From positions 3,237,501 through 3,301,500 of the forward strand of contig NC_053415.1 in NCBI RefSeq assembly GCF_016859285.1: a stretch of DNA of 64,000 nucleotides, read 5' to 3'. Position 1 is the stretch's first letter, and every line of letters begins with the position of its first letter. Below the pieces are notes generated by a model. It was not told the DNA's origin and ran no database searches. It was given only the letters and a program-made list of their open reading frames with translations. Shown here in pieces: positions 34,401-63,907 of the stretch. This DNA comes from Xiphias gladius. Its lineage: Eukaryota; Chordata; Actinopteri; Istiophoriformes; Xiphiidae. A program made the translations under genes and the position numbers.

Positions 34401-36590
34401 CAGTGGACAATTGAGAACTGGGTGTATGGCCTTCTGTCAGGGGTTGGTGCTCCAGCCTTCGGCTCTTGCCTGAAGCAAGCTGGCAGGCGCACTAGCCTGT
34501 GGGGCGCCACTAGTTCTTCTAAAAAATCCAGCCAGCAATGTAAGTGAGAGTGAATGTGTTAGCAGGGCAAAGGGCCCAAAACTAGTGCTTCGGCCATTCT
34601 GAGTAAAAGGGGAGAATCTGTCGTTCACCCAAAAGACTTACAACCATGATCATTGGCTGTTAGCTGTCCAGTAGCACCACACCTAGGTTTACCGTGAGTG
34701 GATAATCAATCTGCTGCCACAGCTCAGTGTGGTAGAGAGAGAGAAGTCATAAAGCCAAATAAAGATCTGTACTATTTTTAAACTTTAGGCCCTTATTATC
34801 ACCAGCAGAGGAGACCCACCTGACTGAAAGAAGAGAAGGGGACACTGTGTGCAGCCCAAACTCCTCAACCCTGCCTGCAGAGAGGGAGCTGCTGCAACAG
34901 CTGCTGACCTGCAGCACCAACAGACCGTTGCTTTTGCACAGCAAAACAGGTGTAACTGTTAACATTAAAAATGACTGCATTCCACTTAGGTGAACCGGCT
35001 CAAACAAATGAGAGGGAAACAAATATAGAAGAAAGCGCTAAAAGCAGGAGTCATTTTTTGGTCAGTGTGTGCTTGTGACTTGTCAGTAGGAAAATCACAG
35101 GTTCTACTAACACTCACCGTGGCTCTGTTCTATCGAAGGGTCCCTGTAAGCCATGAAGTGTGACAGTGGGCCAGCGTGGGCAGTACAAGGACCCTGAAAC
35201 TGAAGCAGCTAAATGGAATTTTTGCATCATTCATAGTATTATTTAGACCAGTGCTTTTCTGTCTGTGCCATGTCAAAGTGTCTGAGTTGCAAAAGGTCCC
35301 TTCTGTCCTAAAGAGCAGGAATTACAGATGCAAAGACTCAGTGTGGGTAGAAATATTGTATGGCTGGACAATCTGATCTGGAAAATGCACAGCCTAGTTT
35401 AAATGGGTGAAGCTAAACCTACTCTTCCTGAACTTTGTTTTCTTCCGTTTACATTTCTGGGATAATTGCACTTTAATTCTCACACAGTGGGGCCACTTTG
35501 GAATGCAAGCCTAAATCCAGACTTTAGTGTCATACACTTTTTTTCATTGTGGATTTCTTCATACTTGACCCTCCTGAGGCAGAAGCACAAACTCTGTAGC
35601 CTGTTTGATCTGCTTTCTTCCTCTCAAATCCTAAACATTTTCAGTGATTGGTTGACAAGGAACACGCACAGTGATGCTAAGGCAAGGAATGGTAACAATT
35701 TGAGTGACACTGTAGTGAACCAATACAAACCCCCTGCTGGGACTTTTTGAATAAATGTGGAGAAACCTGATTTCGGGGGGGGCCATGCAGGTCCCATTTT
35801 CAGCATACCCTTAAAGACCACAAAATGAATACATAGTGACTGGTTGGACCAAAAAAGTTTCACGGACATGCCTTCTTTACAGTAAAATACATTTCATGAC
35901 TTCAGTGAATGTAGTTTTAAAAAAAAATCATCAGCAATCAAATTTCAATACAGAGTGACACAATCTATGGTGATTGTGTCACCATGGATTTAGCAAGCTG
36001 AGCAGATGACTGCTTTTTCTTATCTGTAGCTCACACAAACAGCTGGCTGAAACTAACTGTTGAACATAGGTTAAAAGATCATTTTGATTCTTTGGATAAT
36101 CTCTGTGAAATTTTAAAATATCCCAAATAATTAGTTTTATAAATACCTTGTAAAATACTTTCAAAGAACTGGATCAATTTTTATTTTTTATTTTTTAACT
36201 ATAACATTGGAAGTTCATACTAGAGGAAGGTTCCAAAGAGCACTTTTGGACTTTTAGAGCAGAGCTTATATAATTTCAGGAAATCTTCAAATGAACCTAG
36301 TGAACATGAGAAATATGGAAAACAGCTGACGGGAGAGGGGGGATTTATCTTGTAACAAAATGAATTAAAGCTTCAGAGATGTGCTGGAGAGGCTGTGCAC
36401 ACTGAAAAAGAAGCCTCTGAGTGGGATCTGAATACCCTTCAACCACCTAAGACTTTGAACTTACAGGGACTCGGCAACTCCTCTGTATTAATGAAGCGCG
36501 TGAACCTGTGAATGTGGGCCGGTGACATCACACATTCAAGTCCCCATGCCCCGGTTTCCAGCTGAAGCAAGAGACCGCTAGAGAGGGTGG
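31470..36590. other. intergenic space between the PDE9-like gene and gk
   Basis: About 5.1 kb without a recognised gene. It holds an (AAAAC)n tract at 33,369-33,388, the second copy of a dispersed repeat (35,152-35,290) and several short open frames on both strands with no motif. A region at 31,720-31,950 is less AT-rich than its surroundings, but I could not assign it. Confidence 0.5.
35152..35290. repeat. dispersed repeat, copy 2 of 2 in the window
   Basis: Matches 13,139-13,275 along its length: GTGACAGTGGGCCAGC, AAGGACCCTGAAACTGAAGC, AGCTAAATGG, TATTATTTA and GTCAAAGTGTCT in the same order. No coding potential. Confidence 0.6.
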
Positions 36591-36912
36591 ATTCTCCTCC
36601 CTCCGGCCACAGGCACTCCGACCCCTGTGAGAACGTGCCCCCGAACCCGATTGGACAGAGCGCGGCCGACGCCTTCTGACCAGCAGCCAATCGTGCGATC
36701 AGCATGGGGCCGGTTCCGGTACGTCGCTCCCATTATCGAGACGGGGTTTTTGCACTCCCTGTCGACCTAACCCTCACGAGGAGTCGTGGCTGGTTTTAGA
36801 AAGAAAAGAAGACGCAAAAACAGTAGTACCGGGGAGCGCAGCCAGCAGCCGGTAGCGTTGAACGTCTTGTTTTCAGTGTTATAACGTCTACGAGGGAAAG
36901 AAAAATACAAGG
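36590..36912 (+). promoter_or_regulatory. gk: gk promoter and 5' UTR
   Basis: This is the most CpG-rich stretch in the neighbourhood. It has CCGATTGGACAG (an inverted CCAAT box) near 36,648 and CAGCCAATCGTG (CCAAT) near 36,686, with no TATA box. That fits a housekeeping-type promoter with a start of transcription between about 36,720 and 36,840. The coding start at 36,913 lies in AAGGATGG. Confidence 0.55.
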
Positions 36913-54600
<17,688 letters not shown>

Positions 54601-57420
54601 GGTCCGACATTTACTGCTACATGCCATTTGTGAACTTGTGAAGTGCGACGACACTAACTTCTTTGTGTTGTGACGGGGGTCAGCTGTGGCATGGTCACAT
54701 TACTAACACAGTGTATTGTGTCATGGGTCTGCATGTTACTGTCCTTCTTGGTTTTTTTCCCCCACTTTCTTTCTGCGGACAGAAGGGACTGTTGCTCTGT
54801 CAGTAGTGTAGCTGCAGTTCAAGATGGGTTTAAATCTGTGTTGTCTGGATTAAAATCATGTGGTCTCTTAAACCAACTGCTACATGTGTCTCAGAGCTCC
54901 AGTTTCTGTGTCCTGTAGAAAGCGGTTAAACATCACTAGAGGTCTATGTATCTGAGGTTTAACTTAAACCTACTGCAGAAGAAAGATTTTAGAGAGGTTT
55001 ACTGTGTTATTCGGATCTTTAATATATCAGAATATTGTAAAAGCAGCGAGTGTGTCAAATATTAAATACTTCAAAATATAGCTAACCTGAAAATAATCCA
55101 AGCCAACCAATTTGCACATTTGCTTATTTAGAGTTGTCAACATAAAACAATCGGAAACAAAGCCTAAATTATAAAATCTGCTGGATGTGAACTTTAAACA
55201 GCGTTTGGCTGCCAGAGCTGCGGGGCCTTGGTGCAGAAGAATGTGTTTAAAGACTTCGAATGGAGCCAACCATGGATAATTTCAAGGCTTAAACTTGAAG
55301 CAAACTTTATGAGGAGTCGGTGTAATCCAGCAAAGGGATGGAGAGAGATGTTCTCTGCGTTTAGTGTTTTTGTCAGAAGCCTTGCTGCAGCAGACCATGA
55401 GCAAGTAAATCATGAACTGCAATGATCAAGGCAAGTGGGGGCGAGGCCATGACCAAGAGGATGTAAGAGGATGTACTCTCAACTAAAATAATCAAGCCCG
55501 CTGATTTCTGCTACTAGGAATAGGAGACAGGGTTGAGGATACAATGTTATTTTGTCTGGGAGTATATCTCAGGATCGATTGAGGCTATGGTTTTTTTTTT
55601 TTACATCAATGTCAAAAAGTTGTCTAAACTTATGTCTGTAGGTCAGTGTCATTCTAACGTTAGGTGATTGAACATATAGCTTAGTCAGACAGCACAATGT
55701 AGAAATTTTTTTTTTTTTTTTTAAACCAGTGATGGAAGTCAGACAATTACACGGGACCGTTACGATGATGTGTTCCCCTGAAATTCATTATACATCTGGT
55801 TTAGCTGCTAGCTCAGTTTAGCACGCAGCTGCATTTTAAACCCCTGCAAGTTAAACAGCAGCTAAGTGTCGGACGCTAAGTGACAGAGCAACAGGCCCAG
55901 TGGTTTAACATGTTTGGTTGCAGCTGTTTCAAACCATTTCTATGAACTAACTGCTTTGCTTCTAGACTTTGTATTCAACCAGGAAAAAAAAAAATCGGCT
56001 TGGCTGTCAGTCTCTATTGTGGTCTAAGTCTAATTTTTTTTTTTTTTTAAACCACACAGATCAGCAGCAGTAACATACCTGTGGTACAAGACCCCCAATG
56101 TGAACATGGAACACTACTGCGGAGCAAGACTGGAAGAGGAAATGTGCTCACAGTGAATACAGGACTTGTCGGCTGCATGACCTGATGTGCAGCCATCCTG
56201 AGTGATGAATAGCCTTCTAGAAGTAGTATCTTGTGACTGAACAGTTAATCATCAACTTCAAGTGCCAGCTGGAATCAAGTGACCTGTGAAGCTTTTTGAA
56301 GCGACAAGGGAAACATTTGATGGATTTTTTTTTCTTCCTTTTTTGAAAAAAAAAAAGCGCAAGTGTTCTTAAACCATCCTGTAGAAACCATGAATTTGCC
56401 TTCAACCTGTTGTATAGTGAAGTTTAGGGAAAATCAGGTGTTCGTAGTCTGAAAAGTCACACCATTGTACCTCATTACTGTAACAAAAGGGGACACTACT
56501 GTTTTTACTGATTGTTTTGTACATAAGTGTTGATTTGTTTTTACTTTTTTTCTTCTAAAACTTTGGGATGTAAGAGATCCAGACAATACACAAGGTTTTT
56601 GAGTGGGAATAATTCTTTGAAAACAGTGCTCAGCTTGTCCTTTTTCAAAAGGGCTTTGTCCTTGGAGGAACTAAAGAATTGTATAGAACTGATCAATTGA
56701 AATCTGAATTATAAAGAGACATTTTTGGACAAAAAGGAAAATGTAATCATATACTGTGGAGCTTTACAATGAGCCTCAACTTTTTCTTGTGCATTGAACG
56801 GAAAATGTTTCACATCGCAGTTCTAAATGCAGTATGAACCTGACACTTTGCAGACTCCTAACAGCACTTTATAATTTATCCTGTGTATGGAGAGTATGAT
56901 TCTGGGAGCCATGCGGGGTTCTTTTTTTAAAGGGAATAGTGTTTTTAACCTAAATGTTTTCATGAAGGGATTTTTTTTTTTTGAAGTTTCATTGCCAAGA
57001 CTATAGATAACCCTCATTACACCTGTCCACACATACCAATCCATAAAGGAAAGTTGACAACACGGTACGTTTTGATTGTATGTATGCAATTTTATATTCA
57101 CTTTTAAGCACAACCTCTTTAGAGCCGAGCCATCTCACACACCTGAAGCTCAATTTAATTCAGAATAAAGACACCAAAAGTTCCGTTTTGTCAAACGGAC
57201 TTTGTGTCACTTAAGAGGAACATTTGGTTACTTCTGGGATTTCATTAAAAGGGTGCCTATAACTTTCCTGGATCCTGTTTTTATGCCTGCATGTTGCTTT
57301 TCTTTGTAACTTGTTTTATAAAATGCATAGCAAGAGTTCTTCAGCTGGACAGAAATGTATAGCTAATGCAATAAATGTAATACCAGACTCGCATAATAAA
57401 AGTGAGAACATCAGCATCTC
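54601..57420 (+). other. gk: gk 3' UTR (long)
   Basis: From the TAA at 54,598-54,600 no further coding exon is visible. Poly(A) signals in the gk sense lie at 57,164-57,169, 57,370-57,375 and 57,395-57,400, so the UTR could be up to 2.8 kb. T runs occur near 55,590, 55,709 and 56,036. Earlier polyadenylation is possible. Confidence 0.5.
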
Positions 57421-57515
57421 ACATGGTGATTTCAAGTGATTTCATTGTAATCAGCATTTACAAAGTCTGAACAAGTCAACAAATTAAGCATAGTAATAAT
57501 AGACACTAATAGACA

Positions 57516-57521
57516 TTTAAT
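57516..57521 (-). terminator. ddx18: candidate ddx18 poly(A) signal (ATTAAA)
   Basis: The minus strand reads ATTAAA here, 214 bases after the ddx18 stop codon. It is the nearest canonical-like hexamer. The gk signals on the other strand lie about 120 bases further left. Confidence 0.4.
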
Positions 57522-57734
57522 ATTCCTGCCAGATGAAGAAATGCTAAAAAAGTGAGTCTATTTGTTGACCAGGGAGCTGAAAACTGGGTTTATAAATGAT
57601 CTCTGAGGGAGATGTACCCTACGCACTCCATGGCCATCTGTTCAAAGCAGGAGGTTCTTGGAATAAAAAAGGGCAGTTCTTTGACGACAGTGGAAGAATC
57701 AGTCCAGGAAGAGAGTTACTAAGCTTGAAGGGAT

Positions 57735-60700
57735 TCAGCGGGAGAACTGCCTCTTGTCACCCTTTCCTTTGTTGACGTGCTTGAAGATTTTGGACTTTTG
57801 CACGTTCTTGGACTTCTGGTAACCAAACCCACCTCCACCGCCTCGCTTCTGTAACTTTGCACCTTTACTGCTGTGGACGTCTGGGGAGGAAGAGCTTGGG
57901 TTAAGAAAAACACTGTATTTTCATCTGTTCCTGGCATTTTCCCCCCCTTTTGTTTCCCAATTGGGAAAAGAAAATTTTTTAAATTCAGTATTAACAAACC
58001 AACAACATCAATGTGCAGTGTTTAATGTGACTGTCTGTAGAACCACTACAAAGGATACTCAGATCAACATATGGGGGAACTTTGAAGCCAAATGAGAGTG
58101 CCACCATTGGGAGGTTGAGGGTGTTGACGTTGTAGATCTGTTTGAGCGAGTGGGAGTCATAAGCCCTCACGTAGGACTTGTAGGCCTCTTGAGCAGACTT
58201 GTGGAGGTAGTAGTTCTTCTCAATCAGCTTCTCCAGCTGAGGAACAACACAGTTTAAGATTAGACTGAAGCCGCCAGCCGGTCTTTGCATTTCATTTTTT
58301 AACTACAAATGTCTCAGACAACTTGAATTGAAGGATGTAGATTCCTTACCTGGGACTGGATATCAGAGATTTTACTCCAGGAAAATTCAAACTCACTCAA
58401 TGGGACCTGAACAACATAAGACCCAAAGTGAATGGAACCAAATCTTAGATACACGGAACATAAACAGCTTGTTGGAGTCAAAATCTAGGTTGCAACAAAG
58501 GTTCCAAAAACATGGCAAAATGGAAGGTATCTAAATAACACTTGACTCAAAAGTAGCAGACATCGTTACCTTGGCCTGCTTAAGGAAGCGCAGGAAGCCG
58601 AGCTCCTCTGGGCGAAGGATGAGGAGCGCATGACCTCTTCCATTGATGCCTCGGGCTGTTCTGCCCACCCTGTGGATGTACTCCTGTGGACGGAGGGTAA
58701 AGCTTTAAAACGATCCTCCCCAAGTGCTTAGTTAAAGTGACCTTGACAAGTTATCAACTGACACCAAAGAGCTACTCTTTAAAAGCCAAGTAATTAAGAT
58801 GTGTGTTTTACAATACAAATGAAAACGTATCCTGAAAATCAGTTCAAACTGTTTATGTGACGGATTTTTTTTTTAGGTTAAAAATAAAACACATGCGTAA
58901 AGAAAATAAAAAGGTCTCATAATAGCTTGTAATGGTCTTAATACCTTGGGGTCATCTGGGGGGTCGAACTGAACAATCCAGTCCACCTCAGGGATGTCCA
59001 GTCCTCGAGCTGCCACGTCTGTACACAGCAGGATGCCTGAATCGGCGTTGCAGAACTGGAAGAAGGTGGTGGTACGCTTGGTCTGCTTCTGCTTGCCCTG
59101 GGACACGGAATGATATGAAGAAAAACTTCTTACAAAAGCTGGCCCCGTGGATGAGGCTGTGACGTCTGAATACCATGTACCACTTGTGGATGCTGGAAGG
59201 TGAGACTTACATGGATGGCCATGACGGGCAGGTCGATGTAGTTGAGTAGCTCGTAGTGGAATTTCACAGACATACAAGAAGAGAAGAAGACCATCAGCTT
59301 CTTCTTACGGTTCTTCTTCAGGAAGGTGAAGAGCAGCAGGAATCGCTTCTCTGATGGGCACACCACATAACCCTGAAACACAGGCAAATTACTTCACACC
59401 AGTCTAGCGTGCTAAGGACCTTGGATGCCAAGACCGATACTGTGGCTATGCAGTAGGGCTGTCACTTTTTATTTGAAACTAGAACATTTGTTCGAATGTG
59501 GGGGAAAGTTTGTATTCTAACTAATCACCTGTGCAAATTTAAAATTTACAGTGTATAAGCAGAACGGACAGTTTGGAGTACTTTGCCTTGTGATCCAGCA
59601 GAGGGCGCTATAAAACTTCACTATCAGCTTGACCTATGGCACACCCCTTTGACCTATCAAGCTAGTAATGTTCCGTTGTTTGACAAGAAAACGGAAGCCA
59701 CTAGCGAGGAAAGCCTTCCGGAGCAGACAACCGTGATAAGGGGTGACAGCCCTAGAATGCAGTGTGAAGTACCTGCTCCAGGCCATCAACAGTAGCGTTG
59801 TCTTTGTTGTCATCCACCCCGACGTAGAGGGGCTCTTTCTTCAGGGATATGCGAGCTAAGTCCTCCACCTTACGGGTCTGAGTGGCTGAAAACAGCATGG
59901 TCTGTCGCCTCTCTGGAGAAAACGCAGGCAGTAACATTAAACCAGGATTCAGAGAGATAACACCATGGGTCAGTGTTTTTTTTACTGTACACATACTGTA
60001 TATAATTTGGCATTCCATCTATTTTTCACCAAGAGTTGTAATGGTCATGCAGAGTACAACACGGCCTGTAAAAGCAGTTATTCAGGCTGAGAAAACAACC
60101 CTGACTGTGTTTGGATCTGGCAAGCAGGGATGGTCTAATAAAAAATGCTACGAAGTTGCAAGTTCCATTCCGGAAAGGATCTTGGGTCTTTTTGTAGAGG
60201 ACTATTATGGACTAAAAGTCAGCATCTCTCTGCTTCTGTTATAGCAATTATGACCATTTAAAAAAAAAAACAACAACATGTCTCTTACAAGTTTCCTCAT
60301 TTCACTGAAATGCTGCACTAAATTGCTGGAGTACTCCTTTAACAAAACTATACAAACGCATTTCAGTCACAGAGGAAAGAGCCTGATGGCAACGGATACG
60401 TACTCGGCAGCAGTTTGATGATCTGCTTCAGTTCCTCCTCGAAGCCCACCTCTAAGATGCGGTCAGCTTCGTCAATAATCAGACACTGTAGGTTCTTGAA
60501 CATGAACCCAGGGGTATTCTGGAGATACAAGAAAGACATGTTTGAAATATTCTCATCAAGGTATTAAAAACACACACAAATCCAATTACCACCTCAGGGT
60601 TGTTGTCCTCCACCAACCAGTCAAGTTGCAGTTTACATCCATGTCTGTCCAGACTCACATAATATATGTAGTGAAGACTTTGAAGGAATTTTGATAAAAG

Positions 60701-63491
60701 ATATTAGGTGTATTTTTTTTGGCAAAATGGGAGTTATCATTATGTGGACATGTATGATTCCAGTGACCAACTTCCAGTGAGAAACTTCCTTTCTTCACTT
60801 AGAGGCTATGTTTCACACGCATTTTCAACCCAGCAGCACAGAAGATCTAAGGTGGGCACCCAAGATTAGTGTCACCTATTCAGTATCTGTATTGAATAAA
60901 GGCCAGAAAAGTGCTTTTGCAGAACATTATGATAACAGTTAAATTGACCTTTGACCTTTGGGATATAAAATGCCATCTCTTCATCTTTTTATCTTATTGG
61001 ACATTTGTGTGAAATTTGGTCATAAATATTGTATGACTTCCTGAGTTATGGCCAAAAATGTTGTTTTTGAGGAAACAGTGACCTTGACCTTTGACCTCTG
61101 AAGACCTAACTAATCAGTTAATCTTGGGGTCCAACTAGACATGTGTGCCAGATGTAATGAAATTCCCTCCAGGTGTTCCTGATGTATCGCTTTTAAAAGA
61201 ATGGGCCGAACGTGAGGTTGCAGTGACGTCTGACCACCAAGATCTAATCAGTTCATCTTTGAGGCAAAGTCAACATTTTGAAGAAATTCCCTCAAGGCCT
61301 TTCTGAGATATGGCGTTCTTGAGAATAGGACGGACAACCCAAAACCATAATGCCTCTGGCAACGGCTGATGTTGGCGCACCGGCATAAAAACTGTACATA
61401 AAGTATTGATGGTAGTAACACATCAGGAAACAGTGATTCTGTGTTTGATGAATGTGTCAATACCAACCCAATTCTACAAAGTGTAATGATAGATGATGAT
61501 AATCAATAATAATATATATGGATAATGAACTGTTTGATATACCATCTGTGTGTGAACTCATATTTCAGTCTCTACAGTACTACACTACTCTGTACATATC
61601 GTGATTCCAGAAACACTGGAAGAAATGTTGCTGAGTCCTAAGCCCCCTAAGGACTCCTCCCAGCTGACCTGTAGGTGGTCCAGCAGGCGACCAGGTGTAG
61701 CCACCAGGATGTTTACACCGTTGGCCAGTTTTTGGGCCTCAGCTGAGCGGTTGCTGCCGCCCATGATCAAACCATAAGTGTGCACATGGTGTGTCATCAG
61801 CTCCTTCAGCACACCGTAGGTCTGCATTGCCAACTCGCGTGTGGGCGACAGGATCACCACACCAGTGCCTGAACAAAGGAGGACGAGAAAATTAGGTAGG
61901 CACTAAAAAAGAGACTTACAAATCTCAGATTACATAATGCAGTGTGATACATTAGGAAGAGAAATGCTGTCCCCTCTCTCAACAGCCCACAATGTGCTAA
62001 AGCTATGAAACATTGGGGAGAAACTGATGCTGCTGCATAGCACAGCTGAGCTGTTTGCACTACCTGCTACTGCCAGATACGGTTTATACAGTGCATTCTG
62101 CTTGTACTGTTTTACTTAATTGCTACTTTGCTACTTCTCTGTACTGTATTGTATTGGTTCTGTTGCTGCACTTCACATCCACTGATCTGTTGCACCCTTT
62201 ATTACTGCCTGACATCGGCTCACATTGCTTACAATTGTACTTATGCAACAGTACTAAAGATATTCTATTCTATTCTAAATGACATGTTGACAGGAGCATT
62301 ACCGTTCCTGGGCATGAACTTGAGTTTGTAGATGAGTTCTATAGATGGGATGAGGAAGGCCAAGGTTTTACCGCTGCCTGTCTTGGCTGCGGCCAGCACA
62401 TCCCTACAGATTCGCAAAACGAAAAAACAGAAACACAGTTGAAGTGTCTACAAAGTCACAAAACAACTCTGGTATAACTGCCTGTTCTGACTATCTAAAA
62501 ATTTGTGATTAAATTATAAATGATGATGCTAAAACATTTATAATCACTATTACATTATAATACATCAATTCCGGTTTTACAAATGTTCCACAAGAACTTT
62601 CCCTCCAGACTGACCTTCCTTCCAGCAGGGGACGAATACTTTTGTGCTGGATCTCGGTCATGTGTTCAAAGCCCATCTGCTTCACTCCTTTCAGCGTGTT
62701 CTCACTCACCAACCCATCAAGAGAGGCAAACGATGTGTCCTCAAATGCTCCTGAAGACACAGTAAATAACAGAATAATTGAAAGGCTTTCCTAAAAGCAA
62801 ATTTTATTTTAAAAAAAGGTCAAGATAACGCTTACCGAAATAGCATGAATATACATTAGAATTTTTTTTTTTTTTTTTAACTATTCTCTTGAAGAAGACA
62901 AGATAATCAAACTAGTCAAGACAAACATGTCCTTGCAGCTACTCCTGTCAGAGGAATAACAGTTGATTCCTCCTAAAGACAGCCACAAGCGTCTCTGTAT
63001 GCCTTAGTTGACACCCCATTCATGATGGAAACACTGAAAGGGCAACACATAAAGGCAACACAGCTGAATTTAGCTCTTAGTTTCCAGTGCATGTGTGTAT
63101 GTAGACTAAACAGTTAAGAGTTATAAAACTGATTTCTTTAATGTCATACAAGTAAGAAACTTAGTTAAATGAAACACAGTTGAAGTGTCTACAAAGTCAC
63201 AAAACAACTCTGGTATAACTGCCTGTTCTGACTATCTAAAAATTTGTGATTAAATTATAAATGATGATGCTAAAACATTTATAATCACTATTACATTATA
63301 ATACATCAATTCCGGTTTTACAAATGTTCCACAAGAACTTTCCCTCCAGACTGACCTTCCTTCCAGCAGGGGACGAATACTTTTGTGCTGGATCTCGGTC
63401 ATGTGTTCAAAGCCCATCTGCTTCACTCCTTTCAGCGTGTTCTCACTCACCAACCCAGCAAGAGAGGCAAACGATGTGTCCTCAAATGCTC
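57735..63491 (-). CDS. ddx18: DDX18 DEAD-box RNA helicase, C-terminal 500 residues (5' exons outside the window)
   Basis: DDX18 (yeast Has1) is an ATP-dependent nucleolar RNA helicase of ribosome assembly. Exons, 5' to 3': 63,491-63,356 or its duplicate 62,750-62,615 (Q motif, [13 protein letters not shown]); 62,403-62,303 (motif [10 protein letters not shown]); 61,868-61,669 ([16 protein letters not shown]); 60,518-60,404 (IIDEADRIL); 59,912-59,773 (LFSATQT); 59,372-59,211; 59,097-58,945 ([18 protein letters not shown]); 58,683-58,570 (HRVGRTARG); 58,406-58,350; 58,236-58,059; 57,880-57,735 (basic Gly-rich tail ending KGDKRQFSR). All junction phases agree when one Q-motif exon is used. Human DDX18 has 670 residues, so about 170 N-terminal residues should lie beyond 64,000. 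All core helicase motifs are intact. Confidence 0.95.
59454..59754. mobile_element. hAT-type MITE in a ddx18 intron
   Basis: The ends are inverted: TAGGGCTGTCAC at the left and GTGACAGCCCTA at the right, 301 bp apart. Flanking octamers are CTATGCAG (59,446-59,453) and GAATGCAG (59,755-59,762), sharing six of eight bases, as for an aged 8-bp hAT target duplication. There is no coding capacity. On the ddx18 strand its edge lies 18 bases downstream of the exon that ends at 59,773. Confidence 0.75.
60945..60957 (-). promoter_or_regulatory. perfect DR1 nuclear-receptor motif
   Basis: Plus strand reads TGACCT T TGACCT, which on the minus strand is AGGTCA A AGGTCA, the consensus for HNF4, COUP-TF and PPAR/RXR dimers. 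It lies inside an interspersed repeat. Function unknown. Confidence 0.5.
61079..61097 (-). promoter_or_regulatory. triple nuclear-receptor half-site (DR0 + DR1)
   Basis: Three TGACCT half-sites in the same direction: two abutting and the third after a single T, so the last two form a perfect DR1 (61,085-61,097). Also within the interspersed repeat. Confidence 0.5.
62430..63170. repeat. direct tandem duplication in ddx18, unit 1
   Basis: Unit of 741 bp starting GAAACACAGTTGAAGTGTCT. It contains the Q-motif exon (62,615-62,750) and flanking intron. The following unit is nearly identical. Differences I saw are one exon base (CCATCAAG against CCAGCAAG, Asp to Ala on the coding strand) and the length of a T run near 62,860. 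Confidence 0.95.
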
Positions 63492-63907
63492 CTGAAGACA
63501 CAGTAAATAACAGAATAATTGAAAGGCTTTCCTAAAAGCAAATTTTATTTTAAAAAAAGGTCAAGATAACGCTTACCGAAATAGCATGAATATACATTAG
63601 AATTTTTTTTTTTTAAACTATTCTCTTGAAGAAGACAAGATAATCAAACTAGTCAAGACAAACATGTCCTTGCAGCTACTCCTGTCAGAGGAATAACAGT
63701 TGATTCCTCCTAAAGACAGCCACAAGCGTCTCTGTATGCCTTAGTTGACACCCCATTCATGATGGAAACACTGAAAGGGCAACACATAAAGGCAACACAG
63801 CTGAATTTAGCTCTTAGTTTCCAGTGCATGTGTGTATGTAGACTAAACAGTTAAGAGTTATAAAACTGATTTCTTTAATGTCATACAAGTAAGAAACTTA
63901 GTTAAAT
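63171..63907. repeat. direct tandem duplication in ddx18, unit 2
   Basis: Second unit of about 737 bp, containing the exon copy at 63,356-63,491. The next 13 bases, GAAACACAGTTGA at 63,908-63,920, repeat the start of the unit once more, so the duplication is bounded by a 13-bp direct repeat. The sequence after 63,920 is unrelated to unit 1. Confidence 0.95.

Larger units (their letters stand above)
60590..61400. repeat. interspersed fish repeat with TGACCTTTGACCT motifs (ddx18 intron)
   Basis: This 0.8-kb stretch carries phrases of a very common teleost repeat: TTTGACCTTTGGGATATAAA, GAAATTCCCTCAAGGCCTTT, CTGAGATATGGCGTTCTTGA, GACGGACAACCCAAAACCAT and AATGCCTCTGGCAACGGCTG. It fills most of the intron between exons 60,404-60,518 and 61,669-61,868. 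Its borders are approximate and class unassigned. Confidence 0.6.

Noticed and set aside
58873-59277. 134-codon minus-strand frame as a separate protein
   Set aside because: It is ddx18 exon 58,945-59,097 read through both flanking introns.
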